Source of the DNA: JAVBMB01 sp031552995
GTDB lineage: Bacteria > Bacillota > Clostridia > Oscillospirales > Butyricicoccaceae
Direction: 5' to 3'
NCBI GenBank assembly: GCA_031552995.1
Contig: JAVBMB010000044.1
Span: 1-16,242 of the forward strand
Length of the DNA: 16,242 bases
A program made the translations under genes and the position numbers. Positions 7,387 through 12,871 of the stretch are shown here, in pieces. Within the stretch, counting starts at the first letter, position 1; each line of letters starts with the position of its first letter. The notes below the pieces were generated by a model. It searched no databases and was not told the DNA's origin. It worked only from the letters and a program-made list of their open reading frames with translations.

Positions 7387-8133
7387 TCACTGGTCATTCA
7401 TTTTGCGGACACACTCAAGAATGTCACGAACCGAGCCGAGCTTTATGGCAGCTTTACCCAGTGTCTCTTCCTTCGTATGCGCTCCGTCCTCCCACCCTCT
7501 CTCAACGGGATTCCTGATTATCCTGCCTATCTCGGCGATAATGTCTTCCAACTGCCGCAGCAGGTCGTCCAGCCGCAGCTCAGTGTCATCTTTTGATTCG
7601 ATATCAATACGGACGGTGTCATATACCCCCGCGTGATACCCCCTAGCCTGTTTCCGCTGGTAATCGCTGACGCTCTGTTTCGCCGCCATCAGCCCGGCCT
7701 CCGCCGCGCTTCTCATCGCGGCAAGCCCTGCCGCCTCATCCGGCATCCCCTGCAGGTATTCCTTGGCTTTCATTTCCCGCGCTTGCGCTTCGGCGGCCTG
7801 CGCCGCTTCGTCGGTCAAAGCCTGTTTTTCCTCCTCCAGCTTCAAAACCGAAGCCGAAAGCGCGTTTTTTTCTCTCTCAAGCGCCGCGGCGCGGGCCTCC
7901 AGCTCGTGTTTTTCGGCCGTCGACGCCTTCAGCGCCGAGCGCAGGTTTTCAATGGTTTCGTGTGAGGCCTCCAGCTTCTGCTCAAGCTCGATTCCCTGCT
8001 TTTCAAGCCGCACTATCTCGCTGTCGGCATCGGCGCTGCGCGACAGCTTTTCTTTCGCCAGCGATTCAAGATACGTAATAACATCCTTCTTTTTAAAGCC
8101 GCCAAATGCCGATGTCCTAAAAACCTTACCCAT
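7387..8133 (-). CDS. Coiled-coil protein with DivIVA-like N-terminus
   Basis: This 248-residue protein has no recognised enzymatic motif. Residues 1-27 (FRTSAFGGFKKKDVITYLESLAKE) resemble the short start of DivIVA/GpsB-type cell-division scaffold proteins. A long charged heptad-like region rich in Glu, Lys, Ala and Leu follows, about residues 35-125, and clearly predicts a coiled coil. The rest (130-248) is mixed, with a helical region near 185-215. No signal peptide or membrane segment is present, so it is probably cytosolic or peripheral. The ATG at 8133 is preceded by GGTGAAGG. It lies 86 nt after the thioredoxin-like gene and 91 nt before the E2-like gene, all on one strand. A scaffold role is inference only. 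Confidence 0.8.
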   Translation of the reverse strand: MGKVFRTSAFGGFKKKDVITYLESLAKEKLSRSADADSEIVRLEKQGIELEQKLEASHETIENLRSALKASTAEKHELEARAAALEREKNALSASVLKLEEEKQALTDEAAQAAEAQAREMKAKEYLQGMPDEAAGLAAMRSAAEAGLMAAKQSVSDYQRKQARGYHAGVYDTVRIDIESKDDTELRLDDLLRQLEDIIAEIGRIIRNPVERGWEDGAHTKEETLGKAAIKLGSVRDILECVRKMNDQ

Positions 8134-8219
8134 TCGCCTTCACCACTCCCGCAGCCAAACTGTCATTTCCTGTCCGCCCTTGCCCCCGCGTGCGGGCGCC
8201 GCGCGCCGCTGCGCGCGTG

Positions 8220-8549
8220 TCAAAGGTTTTTCATCACGATTTGCTCAATATCCTCAAACGAACGTACGCCGACAACCCTGCAAACCGGCTCTCCTTCTAC
8301 AAACAGCACAAGCGTCGGCACCGAGGTCACCAGATATTTCGCCGCCTCAAGCGGCGCTTCATCCGTGTCCAGCACAAGAACCTTCACCGTTCCGTACAGC
8401 GCGTCTGTCAGCCAATCGATGGTCTCGCGCATATCCTTGCACGGCTGCGACCAGTCGGCCAAAAAACAGACAAGCGCAGTCTCCCGTCCGCAGGTAACAA
8501 TCTCCTTAAACCCGGCGGAATCAATATTAGCCGCTCTATGTAACGCCAT
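8220..8549 (-). CDS. Thioredoxin-fold protein with SQPC active site
   Basis: The 109-residue product has the size and layout of thioredoxin: a strand-rich core (LVCFLADW, 26-33), the active-site loop WSQPCKDM (33-40), VKVLVLDTDE (55-64) and the cis-proline segment SVPTLVLF (76-83). The usual WCGPC is replaced by WSQPC. The first, nucleophilic Cys is Ser34 and only Cys37 remains, so ordinary dithiol-disulfide exchange is unlikely. Other cysteines are at 20, 28 and 90. The start at 8549 has GGAGG 5 nt upstream, so an in-frame start at 8636 is not needed. It opens a leftward operon with the coiled-coil and E2-like genes, probably from an extended -10 promoter at 8667-8675. Confidence 0.88.
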   Translation of the reverse strand: MALHRAANIDSAGFKEIVTCGRETALVCFLADWSQPCKDMRETIDWLTDALYGTVKVLVLDTDEAPLEAAKYLVTSVPTLVLFVEGEPVCRVVGVRSFEDIEQIVMKNL

Positions 8550-8666
8550 AAATGCCTCCAGCTGCGGTGTCCGGGGTGTGTCGAAAAGTAAAGCCCTTTT
8601 ATCCCCTCGATGCGCAGCGCCACTGCGGTATGCCAATTAAATCACATATATTTTTGTATCGCAAAC

Positions 8667-8675
8667 AGTATACCA
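8667..8675 (-). promoter_or_regulatory. Candidate extended -10 promoter of the thioredoxin-like operon
   Basis: The minus strand reads TGG then TATACT. The surrounding 12-mer CAGTATACCACA (plus strand, 8666-8677) is identical to 3178-3189 in the palindromic divergent promoter. The -35 is weak (TTCCTT at 17 bp). The start would be near 8660, about 110 nt before the gene. Confidence 0.5.
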
Positions 8676-8749
8676 CATGCCGTTAAAAAAAGGAACAAAA
8701 ATGTGTCGCGCCGCATCACGGCACGCCGGCAAAAAATACTCAGCCTGCA

Positions 8750-8778
8750 TTTACAAACCGGCAATTGTATGCTATACT
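8750..8778 (+). promoter_or_regulatory. tRNA-Arg promoter
   Basis: TTTACA (8750-8755), a 17-bp spacer and TATACT (8773-8778) lie 20 bp before the mature tRNA 5' end. The transcript would start around 8785. Confidence 0.85.
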
Positions 8779-8798
8779 TGCATGGTCGAATCACATAA

Positions 8799-8874
8799 GC
8801 GCCTGTAGCTCAATGGATAGAGTAGCGGCCTCCGACGCCGTTGGTTGGGAGTTCGAGTCTCTTCAGGCGCGCCA
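8799..8874 (+). tRNA. tRNA-Arg (anticodon CCG)
   Basis: A full cloverleaf is visible. The acceptor stem GCGCCTG (8799-8805) pairs with CAGGCGC (8864-8870). The D stem is GCTC/GAGT, and the anticodon stem GCGGC/GCCGT carries loop CTCCGAC. The anticodon CCG at 8832-8834 reads the arginine codon CGG. The T arm GGGAG/CTCTT carries loop TTCGAGT, with two G-T wobble pairs. The discriminator is G8871 and the CCA end (8872-8874) is encoded. It has its own promoter and terminator. No copy of its 3' end that would mark an integrated element was found in the window. Confidence 0.97.
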
Positions 8875-8888
8875 CAAATCTCAAGAAT

Positions 8889-8934
8889 AAAAAACCCTGG
8901 TATTGCTGTATTTGCGGCAATATCAGGGTTTTTT
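8889..8934 (+). terminator. tRNA-Arg terminator
   Basis: An 18-bp stem (8889-8906 with 8917-8934) has a single G-T wobble and a 10-nt loop. A-rich on the 5' arm and ending in TTTTTT, it starts 14 nt after the tRNA CCA. Confidence 0.9.
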
Positions 8935-9064
8935 ATTTGCGCCGCATTTATGGCTTTGAGGCGGTTGGGGAAATAAAGCGTTATGTTCTCCAAAAGGCTC
9001 TCAGGTTCAATCATCATTAATGGCCGCAAACCGGCGAAAACGCCTCAGGCATAATTACAATTAA

Positions 9065-9091
9065 ACATTGCTCCTGCAGTTGCATAGTATA
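9065..9091 (+). promoter_or_regulatory. Candidate sigma-K-type promoter of the collagen-like gene
   Basis: AC (9065-9066), 16 bp, then CATAGTATA (9083-9091) fits the known sigma-K consensus AC-N16/17-CATAnnnTA. Late mother-cell expression is what an exosporium gene needs. The rest of 8935-9197 holds no recognisable gene. Short motifs can occur by chance, so this is moderately supported. Confidence 0.45.
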
Positions 9092-9197
9092 GTCACATAG
9101 CGGCAGAAAACTGCTATAGGCGACAATGCCCGGCAGTATTAACAAAAAATCAACACTCCCAACAACCCGACAAAATACCAGAAAAGAGATAGTGATT

Positions 9198-9836
9198 ATG
9201 AATAGGTATCTTAATAATCAATGTATTCAACCCCCATTTAACGACTATGGCAGACCTTGTTATCCAACGTTTCCAACATGCGCGACCGGACCCCAAGGGC
9301 CGCAAGGGCCTCAAGGGCTTCAAGGGCCGCAAGGGCCTGTCGGGCCGGATCAGGCATATGGCGCTATTTCCACCAACGGAGGGTCGACACACAGCTTGAC
9401 CGCGACTGCGCAGACTCTCTGTTTTGACACGCTTCTTGTTTCAAACGGCGTTACACCAAACCTGTCCCCCTGCAGGCTGACGATTAACGTGACAGGCGTA
9501 TATGAGATTGTGTATAAATGGCTCATAACATCATCGGTAAGTACGGCGGTCACTGTCTCAATTCGCAGATTTGGAACGAGCGTTGCCAATGAGACGTACA
9601 CGTTAGCTGCAAACTCACAGCGGAATATATATAATTCGTTTTTCCTCTCATTAACCGCAGGTGATATTTTGGATATTGTCGCCTCATCCTCGCCAAATGC
9701 GACAATAACATCACCCGTTGGGCTCGCTTCCGTATTTTCCGCAAAAAGAATTGGCACGGCCCCTGTCACAAGCGGCCTTACCGGCATTGTCGGATTGCAG
9801 GAGCTCAGCTGTTTGAATCAAGCGCCAAATCCCTAG
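9198..9836 (+). CDS. BclA-like collagen-repeat spore surface protein
   Basis: The 212-residue protein resembles BclA exosporium glycoproteins. A short N-terminal segment (1-30) is rich in Pro, Tyr and Cys. Seven Gly-X-Y triplets follow (31-51: GPQ GPQ GPQ GLQ GPQ GPV GPD). A beta-rich C-terminal domain (about 53-200, YGAISTNGGSTHSL to VGLASVFSAKRIG) looks like the trimerising jelly-roll head of the family. The head contains two cysteines in its first part. The collagen segment is very short compared with Bacillus BclA. The ATG at 9198 (with an in-frame GTG at 9192) follows AAGAGATAG, a weak SD. A sigma-K-like promoter precedes it. Lower G+C than its neighbours and isolation next to a tRNA suggest an accessory gene. 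Spore-surface location is inferred from family and promoter. Confidence 0.82.
   Translation: MNRYLNNQCIQPPFNDYGRPCYPTFPTCATGPQGPQGPQGLQGPQGPVGPDQAYGAISTNGGSTHSLTATAQTLCFDTLLVSNGVTPNLSPCRLTINVTGVYEIVYKWLITSSVSTAVTVSIRRFGTSVANETYTLAANSQRNIYNSFFLSLTAGDILDIVASSSPNATITSPVGLASVFSAKRIGTAPVTSGLTGIVGLQELSCLNQAPNP
9288..9350 (+). repeat. 9-nt tandem repeats encoding Gly-X-Y triplets
   Basis: Near-identical units of the form GGGCCNCAA are repeated head to tail, encoding seven collagen triplets. Identical codons are reused, so replication slippage could change the copy number. Confidence 0.9.
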
Positions 9837-10005
9837 CTGCATAACTCAAGCCTTCATTTTTTCAAGTTGTGAATGGTATCTATAATTGCAGCCGCTTACA
9901 CCCTCTCCCTTTGCATTTCAATTATAGATCCCAAATAGCCTGTGTTCACCGCGTACCGTACGGCCTAATTGCCCGATTTAATCACAACACCGGCCACAAA
10001 GCCGA

Positions 10006-10032
10006 AAAGCCACCCACACGCTGGGTGGCTTT
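10006..10032. terminator. Hairpin copy 1 of a duplicated terminator-like element
   Basis: Perfect 11-bp arms AAAGCCACCCA and TGGGTGGCTTT enclose loop CACGC. TTT ends the plus-strand arm, but no long T-tract follows; the minus strand has TTTTC. It may end the collagen-like transcript, although it lies about 170 nt past that stop. Confidence 0.5.
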
Positions 10033-10203
10033 AGGCTGTCAAAGAAAGGTATTCAGGTTTTTTGCATGAAAAGTAACGTGATTAAAAAGTTCCTAAAACC
10101 CCCGCCTATAATCAAAAATTCCGGGAATTCATTTCACGAGAATTTTTATCAAAATTGAAAATTGCCCGAAAACCCTCAACGGAGTGGGTTTTCAGGCAGG
10201 CTG

Positions 10204-10233
10204 AAGCCACCCACACGCTGGGTGGCTTTTTTT
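10204..10233 (+). terminator. Hairpin copy 2 with T-tract
   Basis: This copy has the same stem and CACGC loop as 10006-10032, but is followed by a run of T (through 10233), making it a good rho-independent terminator for rightward transcription. It lies just before the promoter region of the methyltransferase. Confidence 0.75.
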
Positions 10234-10251
10234 CGCACCCCCGGCAAAGCC

Positions 10252-10280
10252 TTGCGCAAAAATGCCGGCTATTATATAAT
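10252..10280 (+). promoter_or_regulatory. Promoter of the leader ORF/methyltransferase unit
   Basis: TTGCGC (10252-10257), a 17-bp spacer and a perfect TATAAT (10275-10280) are seen. The predicted start near 10287 coincides with a GC-rich inverted repeat, GCGCCGC/GCGGCGC (10287-10293/10296-10302). This would form a hairpin at the very 5' end of the RNA or an operator over the start site. Confidence 0.6.
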
Positions 10281-10336
10281 CAAATTGCGCCGCAGGCGGC
10301 GCCAGTCCAAATTACACGCCGGAAAGGATGATATAC

Positions 10337-10390
10337 ATGAAGCACACAGCAGTCTCTGCCACATGCACCGGGAGGATGACTATACTTTAG
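10337..10390 (+). CDS. Putative 17-residue leader peptide
   Basis: A short ORF MKHTAVSATCTGRMTIL ends in TAG at 10388-10390. AAAGGA lies 8 nt before the ATG, a good ribosome binding site. The ORF ends 24 nt before the methyltransferase start. Its last codons fall in a hairpin whose 3' arm begins right after the stop. Position, SD and structure resemble leader peptides that control translation of a downstream gene. The peptide has no run of a single amino acid that would point to an amino acid sensor. Translation is not proven. Confidence 0.45.
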   Translation: MKHTAVSATCTGRMTIL

Positions 10391-10410
10391 TCCTCCCGTA
10401 AAACGGAGGA
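10369..10410 (+). promoter_or_regulatory. Mutually exclusive hairpins over the methyltransferase ribosome binding site
   Basis: Segment A, CGGGAGGA (10369-10376), can pair perfectly with B, TCCTCCCG (10391-10398). The 5' part of B, TCCTCC (10391-10396), can instead pair with C, GGAGGA (10405-10410), which is the SD of the methyltransferase. The two pairings exclude each other. A lies inside the leader ORF and B starts right after its stop, so a ribosome on the leader would choose between them. The pairings are seen directly; the switch function is inferred. Confidence 0.5.
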
Positions 10411-10414
10411 ACAA

Positions 10415-11230
10415 ATGGCTTTAAATTGGATTAACCCGGACGATTATTCTTTCAACTCATTCCTTATGCTCGAACGGTTTCAGATAAGACTGATGCTCGA
10501 CTCATGCGGCTGGCGGCGCGGCGACGAGGCATGGAAGCGCAATATCGGCATCGCGCTTAACGCAAACCCCGCTGTAATGTGGTATTTCATGCACCGATGC
10601 CCCGAGCGCCGCGATGTCATCGAAGCGCTCTCCGCGCATGCCCCGTCTGTTTCCGACCCGCGACTGATACGTGAGGCCGAGACCGGCATTCTGCTCAGCG
10701 TCGAGGATTTCACAGTGTACACAACGCCTCAGGTCATGGACGAAAAATGCGATTTCATCCGCGGCTGGGATAAATCCCGTCTGTTCTCGCTGGCCGATTT
10801 CACCGGAAAAACCGTCCTCGATGTCGGCGCCGGCTCCGGCCGTCTGGCATTCGCCGCCGCCGAGAGGGCCTCAATGGTCTTCGCAAGCGAGCCGGTTGGT
10901 ACTCTGCGGGAGTTTATGCGCGACAAAATCGAACTCGAGGGTATAAAAAACATCCGCGTCACCGACGGATTTGTCACGTCGCTTCCTTTTCCCGACAGTC
11001 TTTTCGACATCGTCATGTCCGGCCATGTCGTCGGAGACGATTACGATGTCGAACTCGCCGAGCTCGGCAGGGTATGCCGTCCCGGCGGCTGGATGCTCGA
11101 CTGCCCGGGCGACTCCGAGCGCGATATGTGCCCCCGTGTAGACCTGACGGCGCGCGGATGGCAGCAGATTCGCTACACCGGCAGCTACGGCAAAGATGTA
11201 TATCTCTACCGCAAGCAGGCAACAGAATAA
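10415..11230 (+). CDS. Class I SAM-dependent methyltransferase
   Basis: The 271-residue protein has an N-terminal helical region (about 1-100) and a Rossmann-type methyltransferase domain. Motif I is VLDVGAGSG (134-142), the acidic ribose-binding residue is Glu159 in FASEP, the post-motif LPFPDSLFDIVMSGHV spans 190-205, and the RPGGWML loop spans 222-228. This is the Methyltransf_11 pattern seen in many small-molecule methyltransferases. It does not look like an Erm rRNA methylase. The substrate cannot be read from the sequence. GGAGG lies 5 nt before the ATG but can be masked by a hairpin with the preceding leader. It is transcribed alone from about 10287 and ends at a hairpin shared with the convergent beta-lactamase-fold gene. 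Confidence 0.88.
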   Translation: MALNWINPDDYSFNSFLMLERFQIRLMLDSCGWRRGDEAWKRNIGIALNANPAVMWYFMHRCPERRDVIEALSAHAPSVSDPRLIREAETGILLSVEDFTVYTTPQVMDEKCDFIRGWDKSRLFSLADFTGKTVLDVGAGSGRLAFAAAERASMVFASEPVGTLREFMRDKIELEGIKNIRVTDGFVTSLPFPDSLFDIVMSGHVVGDDYDVELAELGRVCRPGGWMLDCPGDSERDMCPRVDLTARGWQQIRYTGSYGKDVYLYRKQATE

Positions 11231-11243
11231 CCCATGCAAAACG

Positions 11244-11270
11244 ACGGGCGGGGATAACTCCCCGCCCCGT
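11244..11270. terminator. Bidirectional terminator between methyltransferase and beta-lactamase-fold gene
   Basis: A GC-rich stem, ACGGGCGGGGA against TCCCCGCCCCGT with one bulge and a TAAC loop, lies between two convergent genes. The right arm ends 4 nt before the stop of the leftward gene. T-tracts are poor on both sides, so efficiency is uncertain. Confidence 0.6.
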
Positions 11271-11274
11271 TCAT

Positions 11275-12327
11275 CTATTCAAAGCACTCGTCAACTACAG
11301 ATATCAGCATCTGCTGAACATCATATGTATACGACGAGTTCACCATAAAGCATAAACTGCGTCCGCCTTCCCGGCTCATCCACAGGTGAGATACAAATCC
11401 CTCGTTCGCCCCGCTGTGGAAAAACGCCGGAGCCCTGTCCCGCTCCGACAGCTTAAACCCGACTCCGATGCGCATCGTATCGGTCTGCTGTGTAAGCATC
11501 GCCTCCATCGTCGCCTGTGATATCAGCGCGCTTTTGCCGCGCAGCCCGTTCATAAGCTCTATTCCGAACGTTACAAGGTCGCTCGGCGTCGTCCACAGCC
11601 CCGCGGCCGCAAGCTCGGGATACACATGGAAGCATCCCGCAATCGGCTTGTCCCTCATTCCCCACGCGGCGCGCTGCCTCAGTTCCTCCGGCAAAGGCTG
11701 AATATACATACTGCCGCTCATGCCAAACGGCCCAAACACCAACTCGTCCATAAGCTGCTGCATATCGGCTGCGCACGCGTCGCATACCGCTTTTTGCGCC
11801 ATCGTCGTGCCCCCGCCCGAGTATTCATATTTGATACCCGGCCGGCGCTTCACCTTCACTTTGGCCGAGTTCGCCGGCTTTTCTCCGTTCAGCACCTGTG
11901 TCACGGTCGGCACCGGCTGGAACATCGTATACCCGTAAAACCCGTGCACAGTCAGCCCCGCCGTGTGAGACAGCAGCGTCCGCAGCGTCACCGGGTATTT
12001 CCTTCCGCGCAGCGTCGGCACGCCATAGTCCTTCACATATTCACATATATCCCGGTCGAGGTCAATTTTCCCCTGTTCGACAAGCCTCATCACACCTGCG
12101 GCGAACACCACCTTGCTTATCGACGCCGCCTGATACAACGTCTCCGGCGTCACGGCGTCCGGCTCTCCCGGGTGCTTCACGCCGATTACCCGTGTCTCGG
12201 TCAGCTCATATCCCTCGGCGCATGCTATGCTGATTGAAGGCATTTTATTCGCTTCCATCAGTTCGGCAAAGGGTTTTCCGCTTTTTCTCTCCGCTCCGGC
12301 GATAAGCCGGTCGATAACATTCGGCAT
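11275..12327 (-). CDS. Serine beta-lactamase-fold hydrolase (class C/esterase-like)
   Basis: The 350-residue protein belongs to the beta-lactamase family with AmpC/EstB/D-aminopeptidase-like members. The SxxK motif is Ser69-Ile-Ser-Lys72 (AASISKVV). The second motif is Tyr169-Ser-Gly (YSGGG) in place of YxN. The third is His304-Ser-Gly (HSGANEG), as in many family esterases and peptidases, where true beta-lactamases have KTG. LRTLLSHTAGL (115-125) and AAGLWTTPSDL (241-251) are also typical. No signal peptide is seen, so it is probably cytosolic and not a drug-resistance enzyme. The start at 12327 has GGGAGG 7 nt upstream; the frame is open to 12426 without a better start. It is monocistronic. 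Substrate unknown. Confidence 0.9.
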   Translation of the reverse strand: MPNVIDRLIAGAERKSGKPFAELMEANKMPSISIACAEGYELTETRVIGVKHPGEPDAVTPETLYQAASISKVVFAAGVMRLVEQGKIDLDRDICEYVKDYGVPTLRGRKYPVTLRTLLSHTAGLTVHGFYGYTMFQPVPTVTQVLNGEKPANSAKVKVKRRPGIKYEYSGGGTTMAQKAVCDACAADMQQLMDELVFGPFGMSGSMYIQPLPEELRQRAAWGMRDKPIAGCFHVYPELAAAGLWTTPSDLVTFGIELMNGLRGKSALISQATMEAMLTQQTDTMRIGVGFKLSERDRAPAFFHSGANEGFVSHLWMSREGGRSLCFMVNSSYTYDVQQMLISVVDECFE

Positions 12328-12467
12328 GGCACAGCCTCCCAAAGAATCACATCGCATCGTTATCCGCAAAAAAGCGGATGAGCGCCGCGTTGTTTCCATC
12401 ATAATCCCGCCGCGTCCGGCTGTCAATCCTCAGTTAAAACGCCTGATCAGCCGCGCCAAAAAAGCCC

Positions 12468-12496
12468 TTGACAAATCAGCTTCAGGCGCATATAAT
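12468..12496 (+). promoter_or_regulatory. Consensus promoter of the T-box/trpB2 unit
   Basis: TTGACA (12468-12473), exactly 17 bp, then TATAAT (12491-12496) is a perfect sigma-A promoter. The start would be around 12503, just before the T-box stem I. A strong promoter with downstream attenuation is typical for T-box control. Confidence 0.92.
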
Positions 12497-12502
12497 TTAT
12501 CG

Positions 12503-12786
12503 CAAGTCAAACCGCCGATTGAGGATAGTACGCGTTTCCCTCCCTTTTAAGAGAGCCGCCACCGGGTGAGAGTGCGGTAAAGGGTGATTCGCCGAATGGG
12601 CTCATGAGGGCAGGACGAACCGCGGCAAGCGCCGCGCAGTAGTGCCTGACGGGAACCCCGTCCGTTACCATTGGGGCGCGCATGCCGGTGCGCGGTAAAG
12701 TGGGCATTAATTGCCAATTTGGGTGGTACCGCAGGGGATTTTTTGATCCTTTGTCCCAGCATTGCTGGGGCAAAGGATCTTTTTTT
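12503..12786 (+). ncRNA. Tryptophan-specific T-box leader
   Basis: T-box leaders bind an uncharged tRNA and switch a terminator to an antiterminator. Visible elements are the GATAGTA turn of stem I (12524-12530), the AGAGAG (about 12550) and GGTGAGAG (12565-12572) distal elements, and GAATGG at 12594-12599, where the specifier codon TGG (12597-12599) reads Trp. A stem III CGCGCA/TGCGCG spans 12677-12694, and the conserved T-box sequence GGGTGGTACCGC is at 12721-12732. The terminator stem GATCCTTTG...CAAAGGATC (12745-12779) is followed by seven T. The downstream gene is a tryptophan synthase beta chain, which agrees with the specifier. The base after TGG in the acceptor bulge is T12727. Confidence 0.95.
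12745..12786 (+). terminator. T-box-controlled terminator
   Basis: Arms 12745-12760 and 12764-12779 pair along their length with one T-G wobble around a 3-nt loop, followed by TTTTTTT. Its 5' arm overlaps the region that would pair with the T-box sequence in the antiterminator, as expected for the switch. Confidence 0.93.
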
Positions 12787-12871
12787 ATTCCCCGCACCGC
12801 CTCAACATAATCCGGCCCCGCGCCGTCAGCAGCATGTGACGGTGACACATAATAAAAAGGGGTAACCACAG

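Larger units (their letters stand above)
9837..10250. other. Non-coding, hairpin-rich intergenic region
   Basis: No credible gene is seen on either strand; short frames here only translate the hairpins. Inverted repeats occur at 9878-9888/9919-9929 (perfect 11 bp around 30 nt), 10006-10016/10022-10032, 10114-10121/10140-10147, 10163-10175/10186-10198 (one mismatch) and 10204-10213/10219-10228. A 26-nt sequence is repeated exactly at 10007-10032 and 10204-10229. A TATAAT at 10107-10112 lacks a good -35. It could hold a small RNA, several stacked terminators, or both. Confidence 0.7.

Noticed and set aside
8772..9029. 85-codon minus-strand ORF containing EETRTPNQRRRRPLLYPLSY
   Set aside because: It is antisense to the tRNA-Arg gene and its terminator. 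The TRTPN...PLLYPLSY string is a well-known false protein translated from the reverse of tRNA genes.
8799..9200. tRNA-Arg as an integration site for a mobile element
   Set aside because: The region after the tRNA looks accessory. However, no integrase was found, and no repeat of the tRNA 3' end beyond a 10-nt partial match near 12479 was found in the window.
9288..9350. CRISPR-like array
   Set aside because: The repeats are contiguous 9-nt coding units without spacers and encode collagen triplets. No cas genes are present.
9869..10401. Two short plus-strand frames sharing KPPTRWVA
   Set aside because: The shared peptide is only the translation of the duplicated stem-loop. Neither frame has a convincing SD or other protein features.
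10415..11230. Erm-type 23S rRNA methylase suggested by the leader peptide
   Set aside because: The protein has Methyltransf_11-type motifs and lacks the NIPY-like catalytic motif of Erm/KsgA enzymes.
11275..12327. Antibiotic-resistance beta-lactamase
   Set aside because: It lacks a visible signal peptide and has YSG and HSG in place of YxN and KTG. A peptidase or esterase of the same fold is more likely.
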